A program made the translations under genes and the position numbers. A stretch of DNA of 5,796 nt from an uncultured Oscillospiraceae bacterium (GTDB lineage: Bacteria > Bacillota > Clostridia > Oscillospirales > Ruminococcaceae): positions 1 through 5,796 of the forward strand of contig CAKTCT010000075.1 in the NCBI GenBank assembly GCA_934539585.1, written 5' to 3'. The notes under the pieces were generated by a model, which was not told where the DNA came from, made no database searches, and was given only the letters and a program-made list of their open reading frames with translations. Every line of letters begins with the position of its first letter. Position 1 is the stretch's first letter. Of the stretch, positions 1 to 4,483 are shown one piece after another.

Positions 1-581
1 CCGCAGCACTCGTTGCGGAAGGGGTAGATCACCGGGGTGCCGCCGATGGCCTTGATAAAGTCCTCGATGATGGTGGGATTTTCGGGGTTGTCAAACTGCA
101 TCTCCTTGCTGGGGCGCAGGAGCATACACCCGTAGTACGCGCCGATCTTCCGGCCCTTCAGGGGGTTGACGACCTTCTTTTTCAGCTCGTCGAAGCCCAC
201 CACATCCCGGAGCATCTCCAGATAATGGAGCACCTTCGTTTCGCCCTCGTAAGGGGTCTCCAGCTGCAGGTAGTTATTCACCTTCAGCCGGACGTTGTCG
301 TCGTTTTGCATGTCGCCGTTGACCCGCTTGATCACGTGGTGGCAGGCGGAGCACAGAGTAACCAGGTCGTTGCCCAGTTCCCGGGCGCTGACCAGGGCCC
401 GGACGGAGGACAGCTTGGTGGCAATCTCGTCCTTGGCCATGGGATAGACCGCGCCGCAGCACTGCCACTCCGGAAGCTCCTCCAGGGTGATCCCCAGGGC
501 CTCGGCGGACCGGCGCCCGTAGGCGTCCAGGTCCTTGGCCTTGGTTTTCAGGGTGCAGCCCGGATAATAGCTGAATTTCAT
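1..581 (-). CDS. HdrB-like CCG-domain iron-sulfur protein (heterodisulfide reductase subunit B family), C-terminus cut by window edge
   Basis: The first 193 residues are visible; the gene continues past the left edge. It starts at ATG 581-579 with GGAGG (595-591) nine bases upstream. Cys residues follow the CCG pattern of HdrB: YPGC at Cys9, a Cys-Cys-Gly at 41-43, CSAC at Cys77/Cys80 followed by His-His, then a second module beginning YYGC (Cys152) and reaching another Cys-Cys at 192-193, just where the window ends. In the HdrB/SdhE/TfrB families such modules bind a non-cubane [4Fe-4S] cluster and handle thiol/disulfide or two-electron chemistry; the protein is soluble or membrane-peripheral. 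It lies 24 bases behind fumC and is surely co-transcribed. The family is seen directly; the partner is not. It could serve a fumarate reductase-like complex or a flavin-based HdrABC electron-transfer complex, and genes to the left should decide. A methanogen CoB-CoM role is unlikely in this context. Confidence 0.9.
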   Translation of the reverse strand, partial: MKFSYYPGCTLKTKAKDLDAYGRRSAEALGITLEELPEWQCCGAVYPMAKDEIATKLSSVRALVSARELGNDLVTLCSACHHVIKRVNGDMQNDDNVRLKVNNYLQLETPYEGETKVLHYLEMLRDVVGFDELKKKVVNPLKGRKIGAYYGCMLLRPSKEMQFDNPENPTIIEDFIKAIGGTPVIYPFRNECC

Positions 582-590
582 GTTCCGATT

Positions 591-595
591 CCTCC
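591..595 (-). promoter_or_regulatory. Ribosome-binding site of the HdrB-like gene
   Basis: GGAGG on the minus strand lies nine bases before ATG 581-579, inside the 24-base gap after the fumC stop. It fixes the start of the HdrB-like protein and supports independent translation initiation within a shared transcript. Confidence 0.75.
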
Positions 596-605
596 AATCG
601 CGGCG

Positions 606-1982
606 TTATGCCATCTGCTCCGGATGAAAGACCTCGTCGAACTTCTCGGCGGTGAGGAAGCCCAGCTCCACGCAGGCTTCTTTCAGGGAGATGTTGTCCT
701 TGTACGCCTTCTTGGCGGTTTTGGCCGCGTTTTCGTAGCCGATGTAGGGGTTCAGCGCCGTGACCAGCATCAGGGAGTTGTAAAGGTTGTGGTGCATCTT
801 CTCCTTGTTGGCCTTGATTCCCACAGCGCAGTTGTTGTTGAAGGAGACCATGACCTCCGCCAGCAGCCGGGCAGACTGTAAGAAGTTGTAGGCGCAGACC
901 GGCATGAAGACGTTCAGCTCAAAGTTGCCCTGAGAAGCGGCCATACCCACAGCCACGTCGTTGCCCATGACCTGAACGGCCACCATGGTGACAGCCTCGC
1001 ACTGGGTGGGGTTCACCTTGCCGGGCATGATGGAGGAGCCGGGCTCGTTTTCAGGAATGAAGATTTCGCCCAGACCGTCCCGGGGGCCGCTTGCCAGCCA
1101 GCGGACGTCGTTGGCGATCTTCATCAGGTCCGCCGCCAGCGCTTTCAGCGCGCCGTGGGCGAAGACGATCTCGTCCTTGCTGGTCAGGGCGTGGAACTTG
1201 TTGGGGGCGGTGACGAAGTTCTTGCCCGTAAGCTGAGAAACAGCCTCGGCGACCTTCACGTCAAAGCCCTTGGGGGCGTTGAGCCCGGTGCCCACGGCAG
1301 TGCCGCCCAGGGCCAGCTCTTTCAGTTCGGGGAGGGCCAGCTCCAGCATCTTCTTGTCTTTTTCCAGAGAAGAACGCCAGCCGCTGATCTCCTGGCTGAA
1401 CTGAATGGGGGTGGCGTCCTGCAGATGGGTACGGCCGCTCTTGACAATGCCCTCGTTTTCCGCCTCCAGCCGCTTCAGAGTTCCGACCAGCAGGTCGATG
1501 GCGGGGAACAGCTTGTCCTCGATGGCCAGCACGGCGGAGATGTGCATCGCCGTGGGGAAGGTGTCGTTGGAGGACTGGCTCATGTTGATGTCGTCATTGG
1601 GATGCAGGAGCTTCTTGCCGGCGATCTCATTGCCCCGGTTGGCAATGACCTCGTTGGCGTTCATGTTGGACTGGGTGCCGGAACCGGTCTGCCACACCAC
1701 CAGAGGGAAGTGGTCGTTCAGGGAGCCGGAAATGACCTCGTCGCAGGCTTCGCTGATGGCGGAGAGCTTTTCGTCGGTCATTTTCTCGGGTTTCAGCTGG
1801 TGATTGGCCATAGCGGCGGCCTTTTTCAGGATGCCGAAGGCGTGGGTGATTTCCCGGGGCATGGTCTCGATGCCCACGCCGATCTTGAAGTTTTCGTGGC
1901 TCCGTTCCGTCTGGGCAGCCCAGTAGCGGTCGGCGGGGACCTTTACCTCGCCCATGGAGTCGTGTTCGATGCGGTATTCCAT
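606..1982 (-). CDS. fumC: Class II fumarate hydratase (fumarase C)
   Basis: A complete protein of 458 residues, the usual length for the iron-free, tetrameric class II fumarase of the aspartase/fumarase superfamily. It interconverts malate and fumarate in the cytoplasm. Signature regions appear in order: substrate-binding GSGTQSNMN (about 100-108), HPNDDINMSQSSND (127-140), GRTHLQDATP with the presumed catalytic acid His186, TAVGTGLN (228-235), and the superfamily signature GSSIMPGKVNP (315-325) carrying the serine of the mobile loop. Start ATG 1982-1980 has GGAGG seven bases upstream, and the N-terminus MEYRIEHDSMGEVKVP is typical. It sits 30 bases behind the LDH/MDH-family gene and 24 before the HdrB-like gene. 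Aspartase, the close paralogue, is less likely given the fumarase-type motifs and the neighbours. In a fermenter it probably runs toward fumarate. No damage or missing key residue was seen. Confidence 0.96.
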   Translation of the reverse strand: MEYRIEHDSMGEVKVPADRYWAAQTERSHENFKIGVGIETMPREITHAFGILKKAAAMANHQLKPEKMTDEKLSAISEACDEVISGSLNDHFPLVVWQTGSGTQSNMNANEVIANRGNEIAGKKLLHPNDDINMSQSSNDTFPTAMHISAVLAIEDKLFPAIDLLVGTLKRLEAENEGIVKSGRTHLQDATPIQFSQEISGWRSSLEKDKKMLELALPELKELALGGTAVGTGLNAPKGFDVKVAEAVSQLTGKNFVTAPNKFHALTSKDEIVFAHGALKALAADLMKIANDVRWLASGPRDGLGEIFIPENEPGSSIMPGKVNPTQCEAVTMVAVQVMGNDVAVGMAASQGNFELNVFMPVCAYNFLQSARLLAEVMVSFNNNCAVGIKANKEKMHHNLYNSLMLVTALNPYIGYENAAKTAKKAYKDNISLKEACVELGFLTAEKFDEVFHPEQMA

Positions 1983-1989
1983 TGCGTAA

Positions 1990-1994
1990 CCTCC
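1990..1994 (-). promoter_or_regulatory. Ribosome-binding site of fumC
   Basis: GGAGG on the minus strand, seven bases before the fumC ATG, within the 30-base gap after the dehydrogenase stop at 2013. The gap has no room for a separate promoter and terminator, which supports co-transcription. Confidence 0.75.
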
Positions 1995-2012
1995 AAAATG
2001 TATTGCGGCAGG

Positions 2013-2960
2013 TCAGATGCTGATCTGGCGGATAACGTCTTTCAGAACATCGGCGCTGTGGTTCAGCTTGACCATTTCCTCGTCGGTGAGCTTGGCGCAG
2101 ATGTTGCCCTTGATGCCTTCAGCGCCTACAACGGACATGACGCTGAGGGCCACGTCCTTCAGGCCGTATTCGCCGTTCATGGTGGAGGAGACCGTCAGGA
2201 TGGTGTCGGTGCTGCTGAACAGACAGCGGCAGATGTGACATACCGAAGCGGCGATGCCGTAGTAGGTCGCGCCCTTGCGGCCGATGATCTTGCCGCCGGA
2301 GGTGCGGACGTACTTTTCCACCTCGGCCACGTCCAGCTCGGGGAGGATGTCGTCGTCGCCCACCAGGCTCTTGCGGTAGTCCTCCAGGGAGATGCTGGAG
2401 ATGGACGCCATGGACCAGGGAATGAAGGAGCTGTCGCCGTGCTCGCCCAGAACGTAAGCGTGGATGTTCTTCTGGCTGATGGAGAAGTACTCGGCCAGGC
2501 GGGTGCGGAGCCGTGCGGTGTCCAGAATGGTGCCGGAGCCGATGACCCGGTTGGTGGGCAGGCCGGAGACCTTGCCGAACACGTAGGTCAGGATGTCCAC
2601 AGGGTTGCTGACCAGGATGTAGATGGCGTCGGGAGCATGGCGGACGATGTCAGGGGCGATGCTCTTGATGATGTTGACGTTGGTCTGGGTCAGGTCGATG
2701 CGGCTCTGGCCGGGCTTCCGGGCGATGCCGGAGGTGACGATGACCACGTTGGAGCCTTCCGCGTCGCTGTAACTGCCGGCGTAGACCTGGGTCTGGGCGG
2801 CGAAGGGGGTGGCCTGACGGATGTCCATGGCCTCGCCCAGAGCCTTCTGGGTGTTGACGTCGATGAGGACGACCTCCGAGGCAATGCCGTTGACCGCCAG
2901 GGTGTAGGCGATGGTGGAACCAACGCTTCCTGCGCCGATGATGGTGATCTTGTTTGTCAT
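2013..2960 (-). CDS. LDH/MDH-family NAD-dependent dehydrogenase (L-lactate dehydrogenase-like; malate dehydrogenase activity suspected)
   Basis: A complete 315-residue protein, normal for the L-lactate/malate dehydrogenase family. The N-terminal Rossmann fold shows GAGSVG (9-14) and Asp34 at the end of strand 2, favouring NAD over NADP. Catalytic residues are present: Arg87 (canonical 109), Asp147 (168), Arg150 (171) and His174 (195) in GEHGDS. The surrounding motifs (LDTARLR, GEHGDS..PWS, KGATYYGIA with Thr232 as canonical 246) are of L-LDH type. However, the specificity position 102, Gln in lactate dehydrogenases, is Arg81 here (ARKPGQSR), as in malate dehydrogenases. It may therefore reduce oxaloacetate to malate, which suits the fumarase immediately behind it; automatic annotation may well say L-lactate dehydrogenase. 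Start ATG 2960-2958 is chosen because GGAGA lies seven bases upstream and the Rossmann strand begins at residue 4. An in-frame ATG at 3035 would add 25 unlikely residues. It is the first gene of the operon, behind a Rex-like operator. Confidence 0.93.
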   Translation of the reverse strand: MTNKITIIGAGSVGSTIAYTLAVNGIASEVVLIDVNTQKALGEAMDIRQATPFAAQTQVYAGSYSDAEGSNVVIVTSGIARKPGQSRIDLTQTNVNIIKSIAPDIVRHAPDAIYILVSNPVDILTYVFGKVSGLPTNRVIGSGTILDTARLRTRLAEYFSISQKNIHAYVLGEHGDSSFIPWSMASISSISLEDYRKSLVGDDDILPELDVAEVEKYVRTSGGKIIGRKGATYYGIAASVCHICRCLFSSTDTILTVSSTMNGEYGLKDVALSVMSVVGAEGIKGNICAKLTDEEMVKLNHSADVLKDVIRQISI

Positions 2961-2967
2961 AATACAT

Positions 2968-2972
2968 TCTCC
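2968..2972 (-). promoter_or_regulatory. Ribosome-binding site deciding the dehydrogenase start
   Basis: GGAGA on the minus strand, seven bases before ATG 2960-2958. The farther in-frame ATG at 3035-3033 lacks a comparable site, so this element sets the start at 2960 and leaves a long untranslated leader. Confidence 0.75.
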
Positions 2973-3042
2973 AATCTGTAAGATAGTAGGGGGTAACGGT
3001 TGTGCGGATCGGGCGGAACACGGAAGGTCCGGCACTTTGCGT

Positions 3043-3086
3043 AAAAAAGGGATTGGGCAAATAGTATTGATGATCGCCGCAATCCC
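3043..3086 (-). terminator. Hairpin plus U6 in the dehydrogenase operon leader (possible attenuator)
   Basis: Reading the minus strand, GGGATTG (3086-3080) pairs with CAATCCC (3055-3049). After a single bulged base the stem continues with GGC (3078-3076) pairing GCC (3058-3056). The loop is 17 bases. Six T residues (3048-3043) follow directly, the layout of an intrinsic terminator. It lies between the predicted transcription start near 3107 and the ATG at 2960, so it would stop operon transcription early unless relieved. The large loop lowers confidence. No known riboswitch or T-box was recognised. Confidence 0.5.
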
Positions 3087-3104
3087 GTCCGTTATCCATA
3101 TTCC

Positions 3105-3116
3105 AATATCGATATT
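3105..3116. promoter_or_regulatory. Perfect 12-base palindrome overlapping the -10 and start region
   Basis: AATATCGATATT is a perfect palindrome that includes part of the -10 hexamer and the predicted transcription start of the dehydrogenase operon. The position fits a second operator, but no regulator is recognised, and such AT-rich palindromes can arise by chance. Confidence 0.3.
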
Positions 3117-3142
3117 ATAGTACCGATTCCGTCAAATGTCAA
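3114..3142 (-). promoter_or_regulatory. SigA-type promoter of the dehydrogenase-fumC-HdrB operon
   Basis: On the minus strand a perfect TTGACA (3142-3137) and a perfect TATAAT (3119-3114) are separated by exactly 17 bases. Transcription would begin near 3107, giving a leader of about 145 bases before the ATG at 2960. A full consensus promoter suggests strong basal output held in check by a repressor, consistent with the Rex-like site over the -35 box. Confidence 0.85.
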
Positions 3143-3153
3143 CATTTTAACAA
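3136..3153 (-). promoter_or_regulatory. Rex-like redox operator overlapping the -35 box
   Basis: The minus strand reads TTGTTAAAATGTTGACAT. Against the Rex consensus TTGTTAANNNNTTAACAA it matches 12 of 14 defined positions, with one half-site perfect. The second half-site contains the -35 hexamer, so bound protein would block RNA polymerase. Rex is the NADH/NAD-sensing repressor of many fermentation and dehydrogenase genes in Gram-positive bacteria. Regulation by Rex is inferred; no rex gene lies in the window. Confidence 0.65.
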
Positions 3154-3273
3154 GCCCTTTTGGAAAATCCGTCAGGACTTTGTGAGGTTATGCAGAATCT
3201 GCAAAGGCGAAATTCAAAATTTGTGAAAAAGATGACAAGGCCCCCTTCCAGCGCCTGGAAACCCCGCCGGACG

Positions 3274-3302
3274 TTGACAAAACCCGCCGGGAATGGTAGA
3301 CT
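3274..3302 (+). promoter_or_regulatory. Promoter of the small membrane-protein gene
   Basis: Perfect TTGACA (3274-3279), a 17-base spacer ending in TGG (an extended -10 TGn), then TAGACT (3297-3302, four of six matches). It points to the ATG at 3327 with a leader of under 20 bases. Two direct copies of CCCGCCGG (3263-3270 and 3283-3290) flank the -35 box. Confidence 0.65.
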
Positions 3303-3311
3303 GAAACCACG

Positions 3312-3318
3312 AAGGGAG
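3312..3318 (+). promoter_or_regulatory. Ribosome-binding site of the small membrane-protein gene
   Basis: AAGGGAG ends eight bases before ATG 3327. Together with the promoter just upstream it is the main evidence that this short frame is translated. Confidence 0.6.
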
Positions 3319-3326
3319 CGAGGAAC

Positions 3327-3632
3327 ATGGCAAAAGCGGAAAAACTGCTCTGCGGCCTGGCGGCGGGACTGGGAGCCCTGGGGGCGGCCTGCCGGACGGT
3401 CCCCGGAGCGGTGTGTCGGAAAATCGGAGCGGAGCGCCGGACGGTGGATTTCGCCGGACAGAAGCCGGGGGCTTTCCTTATAAATAAAGGTGGGTTCCGG
3501 GCGGCGTTTTATTCCACGGAGTATACCCCCGGCGCCGTGGAGCGGACCGGCAATAAGCTGGCCGTCGGGGCAGGCGGGCTCCTGGCGGCGGCAGCCGTGG
3601 TCCATGCCCTCCGGCAGAAGTGGAAGGTCTAG
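3327..3632 (+). CDS. Hypothetical small protein with two hydrophobic segments (101 residues)
   Basis: I do not recognise this protein. It begins MAKAEKLLCGLAAGLGALGA, giving a hydrophobic, Gly/Ala-rich stretch at about residues 7-22. A polar middle follows (25-75, with Arg/Lys-rich IGAERR and a FINKGG-like turn). The second Ala/Gly/Leu-rich helix runs from about 78 to 94 and ends in a basic tail (LRQKWKV). Membrane association is likely, with no catalytic motif visible. Support for a real gene comes from a well-placed promoter (3274-3302) and Shine-Dalgarno (3312-3318). It is divergent from the dehydrogenase operon. Its last 32 codons plus stop are repeated 264 bases downstream with mostly conservative hydrophobic changes. 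No clear terminator follows. It could be a lineage-specific small membrane protein or, less likely, a spurious frame in GC-rich DNA. Confidence 0.6.
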   Translation: MAKAEKLLCGLAAGLGALGAACRTVPGAVCRKIGAERRTVDFAGQKPGAFLINKGGFRAAFYSTEYTPGAVERTGNKLAVGAGGLLAAAAVVHALRQKWKV

Positions 3633-3660
3633 CGTCCGGCGACCGGACCACTTGCCCCAC
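3535..3660 (+). repeat. Duplication copy A: 3' end of the small gene and its downstream flank
   Basis: This block matches 3799-3924 at a constant offset of 264 bases. Across 3537-3660 I count nine differences, all transitions, so identity is about 93 percent. The block includes the small gene's C-terminal helix, its TAG stop and 28 bases beyond. A weaker continuation (about 3695-3770) matches about 3973-4047 after an indel of roughly 14 bases. Confidence 0.85.
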
Positions 3661-3682
3661 GGCAGCTTGCTGTTCCAATGGC

Positions 3683-3721
3683 GGCCTTTGGGAGCACCTC
3701 CGCCGGTCAGACCGCCAGTTT
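3683..3721 (+). repeat. Core repeat copy 1 (about 40 bases)
   Basis: First of four related cores, from GCCTTT through a Cys/Gly-codon-like CCGCCGG...CAGACCG to CAGTTT. This copy holds the short inverted repeat CGGTC-A-GACCG. Related copies lie at 3959-3999, 4207-4246 and 4392-4430. Confidence 0.6.
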
Positions 3722-3787
3722 CCAGAATCCAAACCGCCGGGCCCCCCAGTAGCTTGACGAAGCACTAATCGGCCCCCTTGCCGCATA

Positions 3788-3896
3788 CACCCCCAAAACC
3801 GTGGAGCGGACCGGCAATAAGCTGGCCGCCGGGGCAGGCGGGCTTCTGGCGGTGGCAGCCGTGATCCATGCCCTCCGGCGGAAGCGGAAGGTCTAG
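3788..3896 (+). pseudogene. Headless duplicate of the small gene's C-terminus
   Basis: The frame reads YTPKTVERTGNKLAAGAGG onward and ends RRKRKV-stop, parallel to YTPGAVERTGNKLAVGAGG and RQKWKV-stop in the intact gene. An in-frame TAG lies just upstream and no ATG with a ribosome-binding site precedes it, so it cannot be made as the full protein. Changes are Val/Ala, Ala/Val, Val/Ile, Gln/Arg, Trp/Arg and one silent site. It is best read as a partial tandem duplication rather than a gene. Confidence 0.65.
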
Positions 3897-3924
3897 CGTC
3901 CAGCGGCCGGACCACTTGCCCCGC
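3799..3924 (+). repeat. Duplication copy B of the small gene's 3' end
   Basis: Partner of 3535-3660 at a 264-base offset. Homology runs through the TAG stop and the following GGCCGGACCACTTGCCCC-type flank, then breaks and resumes at about 3973-4047. Confidence 0.85.
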
Positions 3925-3958
3925 AGCCCAAAACAGGCAGCCTGCCGTCCCAATGATA

Positions 3959-3999
3959 GCCTTTTATGGGATACCCCCCGCCGTCCAGACCGCCAGTTT
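3959..3999 (+). repeat. Core repeat copy 2 (about 40 bases)
   Basis: GCCTTTTATGGG through CCAGACCGCCAGTTT. It shares the 3' half CAGACCGCCAGTTTCCAGAATC with copy 1 and the 5' GCCTTTTA with copies 3 and 4. Confidence 0.6.
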
Positions 4000-4100
4000 C
4001 CAGAATCAAAACCGCCGGGACCTCCAGTGGCTTGAAGAAGCCCGAAACGGGGCACCTTTACCGCCCGGCATCGAAAGAATCACAGACTTTTCTTTCCCCA

Positions 4101-4228
4101 CATCACGCCCTCCGCCATCCATAAACGGACATCGGCCATTCTTATCGAATGTATGCAAAGCAGTCGGGCGCTATTCTCCACCCGCTTCACCAGACGCTTG
4201 AAGCGAGCCTTTTACAGGACACTTCCAC
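4101..4228 (+). repeat. 185-base tandem duplication, copy 1
   Basis: Starts CATCACG and matches 4286-4411 at an offset of 185 bases, with scattered substitutions and compensating small indels (roughly 80 percent by eye). Inside, CGCTTCA (4183-4189) and TGAAGCG (4199-4205) form a 7-base-pair hairpin with a 9-base loop, followed by GCCTTTTAC. The region has no supported coding frame. Confidence 0.7.
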
Positions 4229-4246
4229 AAACATAACCGTTGGTTT
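4207..4246 (+). repeat. Core repeat copy 3 (about 40 bases, most diverged)
   Basis: GCCTTTTACAGG, then CACTTCC, then AACCGTTGGTTT. It aligns with the other cores in the same order but has lost the CCGCCGG centre. Confidence 0.45.
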
Positions 4247-4285
4247 CCGGAACCAAAACCCGAAACGCCCCCTTACCGCCCCCCG

Positions 4286-4411
4286 CATCACGTCCACCGC
4301 CGCCCGCAAGCGGAAATCGGCCGTTTTATCGATGTATGCGAAGCTGCCGAACTGCGATTCTCCACCCGCTTCACCAAGCACTTGAAGCGAAGCCTTTTAC
4401 AGCACACCTCC
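4286..4411 (+). repeat. 185-base tandem duplication, copy 2
   Basis: Partner of 4101-4228. The hairpin arms CGCTTCA (4367-4373) and TGAAGCG (4383-4389) are unchanged while the loop differs, which hints that the structure rather than the primary sequence is kept. The same GCCTTTTAC follows. Confidence 0.7.
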
Positions 4412-4430
4412 GCCGGCCAGACCGGCAGTT
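4392..4430 (+). repeat. Core repeat copy 4 (about 40 bases)
   Basis: GCCTTTTACAGCACACCTCC, then GCCGGCCAGACCGGC, then AGTT. The centre is a perfect GCCGG/CCGGC inverted repeat, close to copy 1 (CACCTCCGCCGGTCAGACCG). It ends 13 bases before the terminator hairpin. Confidence 0.6.
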
Positions 4431-4443
4431 GAATTCAATGAAG

Positions 4444-4475
4444 AAGCGGCGTGACTTTAGGGTCACGCCGCTTTT
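4444..4475. terminator. Strong hairpin terminator, probably bidirectional
   Basis: AAGCGGCGTGAC (4444-4455) and GTCACGCCGCTT (4462-4473) form a perfect 12-base-pair stem with a 6-base loop. It lies 10 bases past the stop of the surface-protein gene, so it should end that minus-strand transcript (tail CTTCTTCATT). On the plus strand the stem runs into TTTTCT, so it may also stop transcription from the small gene and repeat zone. Confidence 0.85.
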
Positions 4476-4483
4476 CTGCGGGA

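Larger units (their letters stand above)
3633..4443. other. Intergenic repeat mosaic without a convincing gene
   Basis: About 810 bases between the small gene and the surface-protein terminator. Nearly all of it is accounted for by the nested duplications listed separately. Open frames exist on both strands, but they lack ribosome-binding sites, are Pro/Arg/Ser-rich and shift frame between repeat copies. No transposase, terminal inverted repeats of an insertion sequence, or known RNA gene was recognised. Confidence 0.7.

Noticed and set aside
225..881. 218-codon plus-strand frame
   Set aside because: It runs antisense across the HdrB-like gene and the fumC end, crossing two real gene boundaries, and is low-complexity.
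1155..2981. 608-codon open frame on the plus strand
   Set aside because: It is antisense to fumC and the dehydrogenase, lacks a family motif and is Val/Gly/Asp-rich as expected from the complement of GC-rich genes.
2961..3035. N-terminal extension of the dehydrogenase from an ATG at 3035
   Set aside because: Its 25 extra residues are not family-like, and the ribosome-binding site and Rossmann start both support 2960.
2975..3042. Alternative promoter for the dehydrogenase downstream of the leader hairpin (TACTAT near 2984-2989)
   Set aside because: No acceptable -35 lies 16-18 bases upstream, whereas the upstream promoter is a perfect match.
3147..3605. 152-codon minus-strand frame
   Set aside because: It is antisense to the small gene and crosses both divergent promoters, with no recognisable domain.
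3478..3915. 145-codon minus-strand frame spanning both tail copies with internal repeats
   Set aside because: It looks repetitive only because the DNA is duplicated; the product is Arg/Pro-rich and no ribosome-binding site or promoter is evident, while the opposite strand has both.
3953..4385. Overlapping plus-strand frames in the repeat zone containing MYAK...PPASP-like peptides
   Set aside because: The two repeat copies are read in shifted frames and differ by indels not multiple of three, so the coding is not conserved.
3683..4430. CRISPR array
   Set aside because: The four cores are imperfect and irregularly spaced (about 276, 248 and 185 bases), with no uniform spacers or cas genes.
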